Positions 45,975-56,217 are shown, counted from the first letter of the stretch. The stretch is 64,000 nt of DNA from Acanthosepion esculentum (GCA_964036315.1 OZ038495.1:29804878-29868877); one strand, 5' to 3'. The notes: generated by a model not told the origin, from the letters alone. Numbers and translations: made by a program.

Positions 45975-46265
45975 AGATAATCCACCGTGTAGTATTTCTA
46001 TCAAAGGCAAACGCATCATTCTTTCTAAATTCTTTAGAAAGAATGATGTGAAGCAGTGTTACATTTCTGCCTACATTGAATAAATATCTTGTTACCAAAT
46101 CCTGGTCATGCGTCATTCTTCATATTTTCGACGCTGTGTTTTGAATGCTACTTCCTGTCTCTCCAATGCACAAGACCTGCATAGATTGATACGGGGGACA
46201 CATGCAATTTGTCTTCTGTAAAAAAGAGCTAAAATGGTCCAATGGAAAGCAAGTGTCAATGCACA
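45975..46265 (-). pseudogene. GIY-YIG nuclease relic of a Penelope-like element
   Basis: The minus strand reads CMCPPYQSMQVLCIGETGSS, IQNTASKI, then DLVTRYLFNVGRNVTLLHII across frames. The C-I-G-E-T-G block corresponds to Y-I-G-E-T-G of the GIY-YIG fold, and the following hydrophobic blocks match its C-terminal half. One tyrosine is replaced by cysteine and stops interrupt it. It is adjacent to, but outside, the 45.5-kb tail insertion, so it is a separate older copy. Confidence 0.55.
46014..46048. repeat. Perfect 16-bp stem hairpin
   Basis: CATCATTCTTTCTAAA and its exact inverse, TTTAGAAAGAATGATG, are separated by TTC. It lies at the truncation side of the GIY-YIG relic, where Penelope copies often carry inverted pieces. 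Confidence 0.85.
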
Positions 46266-46269
46266 TCTT

Positions 46270-47170
46270 TTTATCGCCGTCGATGTTGTTTTCAGGACGA
46301 TGCTGAAAAGAGATACGAATTGACTTAGTAACTCATACTCAGGTTGTCTCCTTGATATAGCTGCAAAGCAGCGCAGTTTTTAAATTCTGATTTTTTTTCC
46401 CTAATGTGTTTGCCGATTACGGCTAAAGAACCCAGCCAGTTCTGCTATATAGCCCACAGTCGGGGGGTAGATATAATACGTGTATATAATATATTCATAA
46501 ATCATCGATGTTGTATTATTTTGTAGCTTTAAATACCGTCACAATGTATTTATTTATTACTTACAACATTTAATTAACGATATAAATATAAAAAAATGTC
46601 ATAAAACTATCAAACATTGTTTTATCCTCCGAGTCAAATCACAATCTGTCTCTTCATTACAGTATTTTCAGGCTTACAAGACGTACTTTTTTTCCTAGAC
46701 GAAGGTAAGGCAATGTCCAGGCTCAAGTAAACTTGGGTGATCAACTAAATGGCTTGACTGATAGGGACGTGGATTTGTATGTTGAGTCATTACACTATAA
46801 TGTTAGCTATATAATTCAGCCTTTTATATGATGTAACCTCAGTATTTACTTGTTACAAATATTTCCAAGACTATAAACCTTCTTGGAGCAGAGTCACAAG
46901 CTTAAAAATACTCTGTCTACTAGTATTGTTGGGAGCCTTTCTGCTAGTAACTAGTATGTGATTGCCATACAAACAAAATCAGATGAGTGATTAATGTAAA
47001 CAATACGTGACGCCAGTATGTGAGGGACGCATGATGAATGTGTTGTTTTATGAGAATGATTTTCTTTTTCTTAGAAATTTCTTTCCAATATCAGGGTGCG
47101 TCTTCCCCGGTATATTTATTTCATATAATCATATATTTCAATATAATTGCCGAGCTCTGCGTTCTTCGGA
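46270..47170. other. No feature recognised
   Basis: AT-rich DNA, short frames only. Confidence 0.4.
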
Positions 47171-47174
47171 ATTG

Positions 47175-47661
47175 TGGCCACTCTGTGGTAGCTATTGATA
47201 TTTCATTTCAATCATCTCTCAAACAGGGACCCCCCAATTTACAAGACCTTTTTCCGTGACCAGCATGTTAATTGGGATTCTCAACGTGATTTTCTTCGTG
47301 ACGCCCCCCCTAACCTCCTAAATGAAAATTGCGCCGCTGAGATTTCTTCCTGGGTCAAGGACAGCATGGATGCTTTCATCCGTTCTCGGAAATACGAGGT
47401 GAAACCTCAATCCTCTGCATGGTACACTTCAGCATGCTATAGCACACAGGAACCACTATTTTCGCCTATACCAGCGTGATAACATGCATTCGTTACTGAT
47501 CGCAATAAATGTAAGCGATTCCCCGAAGGAGCAAAGTCCCTGTGTGCCGAGAGAATGAGGCAGCGCATAGCCTCTAACAAGTTTGGCCCTCGCAATTACG
47601 GAAAGTTTTGTAATAAGGAATTAAATAAGTGTAAGGTCTCTATTTCCCCCTCTTAAGTCAA
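47175..47661 (+). pseudogene. Jockey/CR1-type LINE, region before RT
   Basis: The frame at 47195-47479 contains FFRDQHVNWDSQRDFLRDAP, NENCAAEISSWVKDSMDAFI and KYEVKPQSSAWYTSACYS. These blocks form the linker between the endonuclease and RT in this LINE family (W-D-S/x-R-D-F-L-R-D and S-S-W-V then W-x-x-x-A-C). The following bases are colinear but frame-broken up to 47661, where a Penelope insertion starts. The element resumes at 48388. Confidence 0.75.
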
Positions 47662-47673
47662 TAAGAGGTATTA

Positions 47674-48387
47674 TGTGTCTATATATCTGAGATGAGGTGT
47701 TATGTACACTATTTACATTATTCGGACTATTGTCCTCATCTTTGTTGCCATATTTATCACAACGTTTCGTTTTCAGCTCATAACACGAAGGGAAGTGGAA
47801 AATCAGGTGTGACTGACCACATATGGGGAGAAAAGTTTGAAATCATAGACAAAGAACATCATTGGAAAATTCGTAAACTTAAGCAATCAGCACATATGCA
47901 AGACCACAAAAATCTCATGAGCCGACCAAGCGTAGAAATGAATACAATATGGGAACCAGTAATAAGGAATACCAGAGAAAGGCGATAATAACAACGGAAA
48001 TTGCAATATGAGCTCTGGTAAAATAAATGCAATGATAACAGCAAAAATTACAATATGAGCACTGGTAAAAATAGTTTTCTGAAGACATTAGGTTTATAAT
48101 ACCCAGAATTTCAAACACAGAAGTTATCCAGGATACATGGCACAGTGGATAAAGGCGTTAGTTAGATCCAGTGACGGGACCCAAAGAGTTCAGGCAGTGG
48201 AGAAATTGGAGAGGGGAATTAACAGAGGATAAGTGATATCCATTAGAGATGGTTCGTGGAACTAGAACAGTCTACTCCGGTGTGCGAAATAAAGGGTTCA
48301 GTTCGACATTCCAACCACGTGAAGAAGGCCGGAGCTTACTTTGATTAATATGGCAACAAAGATGAGGACAATAGACCGAATAATGTA
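47674..48387 (+). mobile_element. Penelope-like insertion with GIY-YIG C-terminus
   Basis: A 714-bp insertion flanked by AAGAGGTATTAT at 47662-47673 and 48388-48399 (12-bp target duplication). Layout: an inverted tail piece (47674-47768), then a forward copy whose open text reads GVTDHIWGEKFEIIDKEHHW, KIRKLKQSAHMQDHKN and TIWEPVI (47800-47970), the C-terminal part of a Penelope GIY-YIG nuclease. This is followed by a 45-bp tandem duplication (47985-48070) and the tail with AGATCCAGTGACGGGACCC, CACGTGAAGAAGGCCGGAGC and GATGAGGACAATAG. It anchors the identity of the other tail-only copies at 35.7, 45.5 and 50.2 kb. Confidence 0.85.
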
Positions 48388-50120
48388 AAGAGGTATTATC
48401 TTCTTTTGCTGATAAAGCTGGATACTTTGACAATAAATTCTCCTCAAACACTACTCTTGACTAATCTGGAATATCCATGCCTAACTTCTCTCCTAGAACT
48501 GAATCTCGGTTGAGTGAATATGCATATAATCCCTTCCATGGTTTCTGCTATAAACTCTAACCTAAATCCCCACAAAACATATGGACTCGATGGTATCCCT
48601 GTAACAGACATTAAGAAATGTGCTCCTGAACTAGCTCCTGTTCTCTCTAAACTGTATAATAAATGCCTAGATGCCCCCTGATTTCCTGCCTGCAGGAAGT
48701 TATCATCCGTTATTCCACTTTTTAAGAAATCTGGTGAGCAATCCGACGCTTCCAACTATCGACCTATTAGCCTTCTACCCGTTTTTTTGTGAAACTCCTA
48801 GAGGCCCTGATTTGATTTATTATCTATCATCTCAGCGCCTTTTATCAGACAAACAATATAGTTTTCATTTCTTCAGATCAGCTGCTGACGTACTAACGAT
48901 ACTTGTCGAAAGAGTTTCTCGTGCTCTTGATAAAAACGGTGAAGCCCGGGCTGATGTATTGGACATCTCGAAGCCCTTGGCAGGGTCTGGCATTCAGGTC
49001 TTCTCCACAAGCTTAAAAGTTACAGTGTCTACGGGCACCTTTCTGAATTTATCTAGTCTTTCCTGTCAAATCCTGAACGGCCACTAGTCTAGATCATTTC
49101 ATACTAACGCAGTTGTCCCCAGGGGTCTGTAGTCCTACTCTGTTTTTAATTTTCAATGATGACCTTCTCGATGATGCCAGCTCTCAACTTGGTATCTACG
49201 CTGCCGACGCAATAATTTACTTCTACCTGGATAGTAAACGTAGCCAGTTTGGCAAGGTCAAAATGGCAGCTGATTTTCAAAACGAACACATGTCCTTAGT
49301 TAACTGGTACAAAAGATGGCTTGTTAATTTTAAGGCCTACAAAAAAAACTTATCTCCATTAATCATCTGGAAAATCCCTCTCTGCCTTCCACCAGCATGG
49401 ATTATGCTAAACTCCAGGAAAGTGACTCGATTCGCCTTCTCGCGATCATATTCTCTGCTGATATTAATTGGAAAGTCTACATTGAATCTAATCCTCAGTC
49501 AGCTGCTAAGAAAATCATTCACTATATCGGGCGAGAGAATTCTTCTCTCCAGAACCTATCTTATGTTTACCATTCGTCCCTGATTAGAATATTTCTGCTA
49601 AATATTGCCCTGCTATTTATCTTGAAGTCCTTGATAGGATTCAGATAAATATCTGCAATATCATTGGTCCTGATCTAACGAATCGGCTCCAGTCACTTTC
49701 CCATCGCAGTAAGTTTACCTCTCTATGTCATTTTTATAAATCCTTTCACGGTTAGTGTTTGAATGAGCTCTTTGCTATGGTACCAAGATTTTTTTAATTT
49801 AAGAGCAACACTTGTCTGGCGTCGATCTCTCATCAATTTACAGTTGAGCTGACCAGATTTAGACTCAAATTCTATCTAACACAATCTTATCTCGCTTGTG
49901 GAACTCCTTTCCGGCTCCATGCATTCAAGCCAAGTTTAATCTGGAAAAATTTAAATGAAATGTCAATCGCTATCTACCGTTCAACTGATTACTCTCTTCT
50001 CTTCCTGCTAATTATTAATCTTTATGTTCCTAATTATTCCACACGCAGTAATTCCTTGTATTTTACTGTCATTACTGCTTTACTTGGAGTGATTCCGATA
50101 ACAAAAAACTAAATTAGACT
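48388..50120 (+). pseudogene. Jockey/CR1-type LINE, reverse transcriptase and 3' end
   Basis: Colinear RT blocks in shifting frames: NPHKTYGLDGIPVTDIKKCA, YNKCLDAP near 48560-48680, [14 protein letters not shown] text near 48750, LLSDKQYSFHFFRSAADVLT (48840-48900), SRALDKNGEARADVLDISK (48925-48975), VPRGL.SYSVFNFQ near 49110, LGIYAADAIIYFYLDSKRSQ (49185-49245), DYAKLQESDSIRLLAIIFSA (49397-49460) and CNIIGPDLTNRLQSLSH near 49655. The catalytic Y-x-D-D reads Y-A-A-D, so the first Asp is lost. Many frameshifts; the copy is dead. It matches LINE fragments at 36.4, 39.6 and 56.8 kb. Confidence 0.85.
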
Positions 50121-50149
50121 TCATTTAACTACTAAAACAATTCAATGAC

Positions 50150-50520
50150 ACTATTTAAATTATTCGGACTATTGTCCTCATCTTTCTCTTTGGGGATACA
50201 TGGCACAGTGGATAATGACGTTAGTTAGATCCAGTGACAGGACCCAAAGAGTGTGAGTTCAATACCTGGTTAAGGCGGTGAAGAATTTTGAGATGGGAAT
50301 TAACAGGAGATAACTGATAACTGACATCCATTAGACATGGCACGTGGAACTAGAACAGTCTACCCCAGTGAGCGAAATAAAGGGTTCAGTTCGACATTCC
50401 AACCACCTGAAGAAGTCCGGAGCGTACAAAGGCCGAAACGTTGTATGGCGACAAACATGAGGGTAATAGACCGAATAATGTCAACAGTGTACATAATACC
50501 TCATCTCAGAAATATAGTCA
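50150..50520 (+). mobile_element. Short Penelope-tail insertion
   Basis: A short inverted piece at 50150-50198 (ATTCGGACTATTGTCCTCAT) is joined to a forward copy with GATACATGGCACAGTGGATA, GAGTTCAATACCTGG, CACGTGGAACTAGAACAGTC, CCACCTGAAGAAGTCCGGAG, GGCCGAAACGTTGTATGGCG and CTCATCTCAGAAATATAGTC. It is colinear with copies at 35664 and 47674. No clear target duplication. Confidence 0.8.
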
Positions 50521-50559
50521 TATACAAGTCGGTTACATATAATAGCTAGTTGCTTCTTT

Positions 50560-50870
50560 CTGAGTATGACATTCTGTTGGTGGGGATAGATAATCCTTGT
50601 TGCAGACGTCTGCTCAGTTAAAATTTGGTTTCTACAACGCCGAAATAATCAACCTGTGAATCCTACACCAATATGTTGAACGGACCTTATTGTGGGAGAA
50701 GGTGCATAATCTGGCTTGATCAACAATTTTGAATAAGACGCCACACGTTGGAAACTGTCTCCACAAGTCGATATTATGAAGAGTTCAACTATACTGAGAT
50801 TCGAAACCAGTTTTTACTATTCGAAACGTTCTAATATTCTAACAGCAGGACTACAGCCGATGGAGATATA
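50560..50870 (-). mobile_element. SINE-like repeat, minus strand, copy 2
   Basis: TTGTTGCAGACGTCTGCTCA, ATGTTGAACGGACCTTATTG, ATCAACAATTTTGAATAAGA and ACTGAGATTCGAAACCAG occur in the order of their counterparts at 34370-34740. The last is B-box-like on the minus strand. Confidence 0.55.
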
Positions 50871-51640
50871 TAGACCTTGTTCTCTTTATGCATACGGCTT
50901 GATAAAGCTTTCTTCCGAAGATGTAACTACACGCGTATGATAATTGTATTATTTGCATTCATTAAAGACCTTTGTTTAAAAGTAGAAAAATATCAACTAG
51001 TAGAACTAGTAATACCGACCATATTAACAGGGTATGGAGACCAATATCTTAGTTTTCGGTCGAAGAAAAAAAACTAATAGAAATAATCCTGCTATTCATG
51101 ACAGACAGACATTGAGATAAATTCAGCACGAGACGAGAAATATTATCAAACCCATTTTTTTGAACTCGAATCTAATGCAAGTAGCGTATTGTTATTGATA
51201 TTGCTTCGATGTCACGGAATTTTTCGGAAGTTACCTTATTGCAATCATACACAAAAGGCATGTGATATGATTTAAATTGATATCATTGACTTCTGCTCCA
51301 ACACGGGAATAATAATTAGGGTTGTTTGTAAAAGTGGACGAAATAAATTACACTGTGCCAGAATGCATTACACAAGTCAACGTTTCCACAATGTAATTGA
51401 CGATAGCTAAAAAACTGTGGCTCACTATTCAGAATATACTAATATTTAAATAATAAATATACCATATGAAATTAATATTTTTTAGTAAAAATAATTAAAG
51501 TAAGTTATTTGGTAGGGTGAAACTTTATCATGTACTTTGAATGTGCATTATGTTATATATCAAATGAAAAGTGGACAAAATTATAGATAACGTCTTTCGT
51601 CATCTATGAGGCTAAAATCATATATATATTTTTATTCATG
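50871..51640. other. No feature recognised
   Basis: Short frames only. Confidence 0.4.
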
Positions 51641-51644
51641 GAAT

Positions 51645-51704
51645 TATATATATATGTGTGGGGGGTTGTGGGGGTTGAGTGTGGGGTTGAGGTTGCGAGC
51701 ATGC

Positions 51705-51755
<51 letters not shown>
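51645..51755. repeat. (GT)n/G-rich microsatellite
   Basis: GGGGTTGTGGGGGTTGAG then a pure GT tract of about 45 bases. Confidence 0.95.
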
Positions 51756-51758
<3 letters not shown>

Positions 51759-51892
51759 ATGACTTGTGATAAGTGTTCGATTTCCCTCACTTGCTAAATT
51801 CTAACCAAATGAACAAACAGCAGGTATTATTTAACAGGGCTTTGGCGGCTGCTTGAACGTTTCACTATACCTCACATGCTTGTCTATCTGAC

Positions 51893-51933
51893 TGTCTCTC
51901 TCTCTCTCTCTCTCTCGGTGTGTGTGTGCGTGT

Positions 51934-51972
<39 letters not shown>

Positions 51973-51978
51973 CTCGCG
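51893..51978. repeat. (CT)n-(GT)n-(GC)n microsatellite
   Basis: CTCTCT, then GTGTGT, then GCGCGCGCGCTCGCGGG. Confidence 0.95.
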
Positions 51979-52189
51979 GGTGTAGGGAGCAAGATGTAAA
52001 TATATTTAAATATGCGAATGTCGTTTATAACTCTGTACCGGGGAAAAAGGCAGAACTTGTGGGAACGCTCTTTTATATATATATAGATAGATATGAAGAA
52101 ATATAGTCTTAAAGTGTGCTATATTTATGGGATAAAGTGCTCAATATCAGAGATAGAGCGTGTGTAAATGTAAAAGTGGACATGGAAGT

Positions 52190-52248
52190 CAGCACTTAGA
52201 GGCGACAGTCTGTTTCATGCTAGTGCAATCTTCAGGCGACTAGTGCTG
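52190..52248 (-). ncRNA. Hammerhead ribozyme motif, type I (left arm)
   Basis: On the minus strand: stem I 5' strand (52248-52236), CTGAAGA core (52235-52229), stem II with loop ACTA (52228-52217), GAAA (52216-52213), stem III of three pairs with a GAC loop, cleavage triplet GTC (C at 52204), then the stem I 3' strand (52203-52190). Stem I pairs 6 bp, a bulged A, 3 bp, a 2x2 loop and 2 bp. The first stem II pair is T-T, a weak point. Hammerheads of this layout in Penelope-like terminal repeats are established knowledge. They would cut the element RNA at the tail. Confidence 0.75.
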
Positions 52249-53049
52249 TTATTTTTCTCGGCTATTTATATATAAGGGTCAGTGGTGCATTATGGGTAGT
52301 CTATTTTGGCGGTTACTTTTACCGGAAGTCGCTTATTTGTTTATTTATTTATGTCAAATTATTTAGCTTGTTTTTTGTTTGTTTTATATTTTTATTTTTA
52401 TTTTCTATCTTATATATTTATTTTTTTATTTTGATCGGAGTTTTTGGTTAACGTAGTAAAAATTTGTTTATATAGCTTATTGTTGGTAGTCTATAATGGC
52501 CGTCATTTACCGGAAGTCGCTTGTTCGGTTATTTATTTGGGTCAAATTGTTTTGCTTGTTTTTATTTATTTTCATTTTTATTTTTTATCTTATATATTTG
52601 TTTATTTGTCATTGATTAGATCTATTTGTTGAATTTTGGGGTGTGATGTTGTGGTTTGTTCTGACTATTATTTTGGTGGGAACAGTTTTTTATTTTATCT
52701 ATTTAGGTTGGTTATCTTTATTTGTTTTTTCTAAATGGCTAGTTTATCGTAATCGGTTGTTAGTTTATTTATATATTTGGATGTATTTAGATCGATTTAT
52801 TATACTTGTTGTTATTTATTTGTTATACTATATATTCTTTTATACTATATATTTTTGGCTCTCCGTTTTTAAGTAACGTAGTATATTATCTTTTATTAAT
52901 TTTTTTTTTTATATAACAGTTATAACTTTCGTCCGTTCTTTTGTTTAGATTTTATTTCGCATATTCTAACAGGTGTGGTTTTGTGATTTGTTTGGAGTAA
53001 TTTATTTTGCTTATTTTATTGTTGTTTGTTTATATATTTATTTATTTTT

Positions 53050-53321
53050 CTATTTTAAGTTACGTAGTAAAAATTTGTTTTCATGTCTGCATTTTGAGAT
53101 TAGCTCTGATTTTTTATTTAATAATTTATTTTGATCTGGGAATGTAATGATAGCTATTTTTTCCTCCAAGCAAAATTTGCAAGTTTTTGATAGGTTGTTG
53201 TAGGCTGATGATTTTTTCCTTATTTTCCAAGATATTTTTGGTGTGGTGTGTGTTTTGTTTTTTATTTCCCAGATATACTTAGAAAGCATTGTGCTGTTCA
53301 CATATTTACTATTTGTGAAAG
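53050..53321 (-). pseudogene. Antisense partial GIY-YIG coding copy in left arm
   Basis: Minus-strand codons from 53321 give SNMNSTMLSKYIWEIK-like text through LSKTCKFCLEEKIAII to CRHENKFLLRNLK and a stop, ending at 53050. It is nearly identical to the C-terminus of the forward copy (54680-54953). The frame is intact for 83 residues, but the RT and the front of the nuclease are absent. Confidence 0.85.
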
Positions 53322-54562
53322 CAATCGCTCAAAAATTAGACCTAGATGACCGAATAAGTTGCACGAGCAAGACGCAAGCCTTTATCACATTAAAAGACCA
53401 CAAAGAAAATTTCAAAAGCAACCCTGCATGCAGACTCATAAACCCAGCCAAAAGCGAAATAGGTAAAATAAGCAAAACAATACTAGAAAGAATTAATTCT
53501 GAACTTAGGAAGAATTTAGGAGTAAACCAGTGGAAAAACACAAAAACAACCATTTACTGGTTCAACAGCATAAATAACAAACAAAATTGCCACTTCCTAG
53601 AATTAGACATAAAAGAATTTTACCCATCCATAACAGAACGTACATTAGATAAGGCCATCAACTTAGCTCAGAAACAAATAATAATAAAACCAAACGAAAT
53701 CGACATCATTAAGCACTCCAGTAAATCATTATTATTCGAACATGAAGAAGCATGGATAAAGAAAGATGGGATATTTGACACTACAATGGGAAGCTTTGAC
53801 GATGCAGAGACATGCGAAATCGTAGGTATTTACTTACTACACGAACTAAGCAAAATAATAGATAGAAATGACACAGGGCTCTACAGGGATGACGGTCTCA
53901 TAATCTTAAGAAACTGCAACAAACAAAACAGAGATAAAACTAGAAAAGCAATAATTAAATTTTTCAAAAATAACGGATTCGAGATAGATATAAAAACTAA
54001 CCTAAACGAAGTAGATTTTCTAGATGTTACCTTCAACCTAAGAAAAGGCACACAAAAACCATACAGAAAACCGAATGATAAACCACAGTACATACACATA
54101 TACTCCAACCACCCGCCTTCTATAAACAAACAGATACCAAAATCGATTAACCGCAGGCTTTCCGACAATTCTTCCGATGAATCTATATTTAACAAAGCTA
54201 AGAAAGACTACGAAACAGCCCTAAAAGATAGCGGATTCCCAGCAACACTCACATACTCACCACAGAACACAAAAAAGACCAACAGGAAAAGAAATATCAT
54301 ATGGTTCAACCCACCGTACAGCAAAAACGTAAAAACAAACATAGGAAAAATATTCTTCAAACTTTTACACAAACACTTCCCGGAATCAAGCACCCTACAC
54401 AAAATATTCAACAAAAACACAGTAAAAATCAGCTACAGTTGCACCGAGAACATGGCACAAATAATAAAAAAGCACGACAGGAAAATTATTAACAAACCAC
54501 ACGAACAAATTAAACCCACGTGCAACTGCAGAATAAAAAAACGAATGTCCCTTAAACGGTAA
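53322..54562 (+). pseudogene. Penelope-like reverse transcriptase, 5'-truncated
   Basis: One open frame, truly starting at AIAQKLDLDDRISC at the arm boundary; the residues before it are antisense arm sequence and there is no native start. Blocks in order: AFITLKDHKENF, CRLINPAKSEIGKISKTILE, FLELDIKEFYPSIT (motif A, catalytic D), MGSFDDAETCEIVGIYLL (motif B region), LYRDDGLIIL (catalytic Y-R-D-D), NEVDFLDVTFNL, then NIIWFNPPYSKNVKTNIG and FFKLLHKHFP, and a C-x-C linker (TCNCR). These are features of Penelope RTs. The catalytic residues look intact; in motif B the usual G of SFDG is D. It makes RNA-templated DNA at the nicked target. It ends in a stop at 54562 caused by a one-base shift. Confidence 0.9.
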
Positions 54563-54953
54563 ATGTTTACAAAACAACGTAATCTACCAAGCCACGATAA
54601 AATCAGCAGATAATGAAGAAAAAGTATACATAGGAGTAACCGAAGGACCATGGAAACAAAGAAATTATGTGCACAAAATGTCTTTCACAAATAGTAAATA
54701 TGCGAACAGCACAATGCTTTCTAAGTATATCTGGGAAATAAAAAACAAAACACACACCACACCAAAAATATCTTGGAAAATAAGGAAAAAATCATCAGCC
54801 TACAACAATCTATCAAAAACTTGCAAACTTTGCTTGGTGGAAAAAATAGCTATCATTACCTTCCCAGATCAAAATAAATTATTAATTAAAAGATCAGAGC
54901 TAATCTCAAAATGCAGACATGAAAACAAATTTTTACTACGTAACTTAAAATAG
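54553..54953 (+). pseudogene. GIY-YIG endonuclease domain, frameshifted from RT
   Basis: In the next frame the text continues CPLNGKCLQNNVIYQATIKS, then EEKVYIGVTEGPWKQRNYVH, KMSFTN, and runs to LLRNLK and a stop at 54953. VIYQA and VYIGVTEG form the GIY-YIG pair, R of KQR is the catalytic arginine, and CNC...CPLNGKC is the cysteine linker between RT and nuclease in this subgroup. A single +1 shift near 54553-54560 (in an A-rich run ending AAACGAATG) separates it from the RT frame. It is probably inactivating, unless sequencing error or programmed shifting restores it. Confidence 0.85.
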
Positions 54954-55853
54954 AAAAATAAATAAATATATAAACAAACAACAATAAAATAAGCAAAATA
55001 AATTACTACAAACAAATCACAAAACGGAATAGAATACCTGTTAGAATATACGAAATAAAATCAAAACAAAAGAACGGACGAAAGTTATAACTGTTATATA
55101 AATAAAAAAAAAACATTAATAAAAGATAATATACTACGTTACTTAAAAACGGAGAGCCAAAAATATATAGTATAAAAAATATATAGTATAACAAATAAAT
55201 AACAACAAGTATAATAAATCGATCTAAATACATCCAAATATATAAATAAACTAACAACCGATTACGATAAACTAGCCGTTTAGAAAAAACAAATAAAGAT
55301 AACCAACCTAAATAGATAAAATAAAAAACTGTTCCCACCAAAATAATAGTCAGAACAAACCACAACATCACACCCCAAAATTCAACAAATAGATTTAATC
55401 AATGACAAATAAACAAATATATAAGATAAAAAATAAAAATGAAAATAAATAAAAACAAGCAAAATAATTTGACCCAAATAAATAAGCGAATAAGCGACTT
55501 CCGGTAAATGACGGCCATTATAGACTACCAACAATAATCTATATAAACAAATTTTTACTACGTTAACCAAAAACACCGATCAAAATAAAAAAATAAATAA
55601 ATAAATATATAAGATAAAAAATAAAAATAAAAATAACAAAAACAAACAAAAAAACAAGCAAAATAATTTGACAGAAATAAATAAACAAATAAGCGACTTC
55701 CGGTAAAAGTAACCGCCAAAATAGACTACCCATAATGCACCACTGACCCTTATATAAATAGCCGAGAAAAATAACAGCACTAGTTGCCTGACGATTGCAC
55801 TAGCATGAAACAGACTGTCGCCTCTAAGTGCTGACTTCCATGTCCACTTTTAC
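54682..55853 (+). repeat. Right inverted arm of the Penelope element
   Basis: Contains the last 90 codons of the nuclease, the 3' UTR with the duplicated CGACTTCCGGTAAA phrases (55497 and 55684), and the tail. Its outer end TGTCCACTTTTACA abuts TATACATATATA. Confidence 0.9.
55775..55833 (+). ncRNA. Hammerhead ribozyme motif, type I (right arm)
   Basis: Stem I 5' strand 55775-55787, core CTGACGA 55788-55794, stem II 55795-55806 (TGC/GCA with loop ACTA behind a T-T mismatch), GAAA 55807-55810, stem III A-C-A/T-G-T with loop GAC, cleavage triplet GTC (55817-55819), stem I 3' strand 55820-55833. Compared with the left-arm copy it differs at the free core position 7 (C instead of A) and in the stem I internal loop, and all required core bases agree. 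It would release RNA 3' ends near 55819. Confidence 0.75.

Positions 55854-55921
<68 letters not shown>
55854..55921. repeat. (AT)n microsatellite
   Basis: Starts at the outer end of the Penelope right arm. Confidence 0.95.
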
Positions 55922-55923
<2 letters not shown>

Positions 55924-56140
55924 ATACATAGTCGAAACGAACGTATTGAGTTTACTCAGGTTATGTTTTTATTTCTATCGCATTTTGTTACCCAACATTT
56001 GTTTTCACACTTACAACAAAGTGATATTTTAAGAACCTGGATGTAGATATATTAATACAAGTTTATATGAACACAAAAGTGATAGCATACAGAAGAAAAC
56101 GAACATTGCCAAAGTCGCTTTTCCCTATTGGGCCTGATCA

Positions 56141-56210
<70 letters not shown>
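56141..56210. repeat. (AT)n microsatellite
   Basis: Pure AT tract abutting the next direct-repeat element. Confidence 0.95.

Positions 56211-56217
<7 letters not shown>

Larger units (their letters stand above)
52169..53321 (-). repeat. Left inverted arm of the Penelope element
   Basis: Reverse complement of 54682-55853. The inner boundary is sharp: GTGAAAG ends at 53321 where the pair CTTTCAC starts at 54682. The UTR part contains an internal duplication with 200-base spacing (TAGTCTA..TGGC...TTACCGGAAGTCGCTT at 52297 and 52497). It ends outside with TGTAAAAGTGGACATGGAAG. Confidence 0.9.
52094..55853 (+). mobile_element. Penelope-like element with inverted 1.15-kb arms
   Basis: A forward copy (53322-55853) encoding RT and a GIY-YIG domain is 5'-truncated. 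At its truncation point it meets an inverted copy of its own 3' part (52169-53321). The left arm 52169-53321 and right arm 54682-55853 pair almost throughout: antisense GIY-YIG codons, a T/A-rich UTR, and the tail with the hammerhead. Both 3' ends face outward. The left arm carries about 75 more bases of tail (52094-52168), matched at 848 and 22029. The right end passes into (AT)n. Inverted truncated partners are known for Penelope-like elements; here both arms have kept high similarity. No target duplication could be read because AT repeats flank both ends. Confidence 0.85.

Noticed and set aside
51600..52106. Frames with runs of Cys-Val
   Set aside because: Translations of (GT)n tracts.
53243..53321. 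Apparent N-terminus of the RT frame (26 residues, GTG start)
   Set aside because: This stretch is the antisense inverted arm read through in frame; real RT codons begin at 53322.
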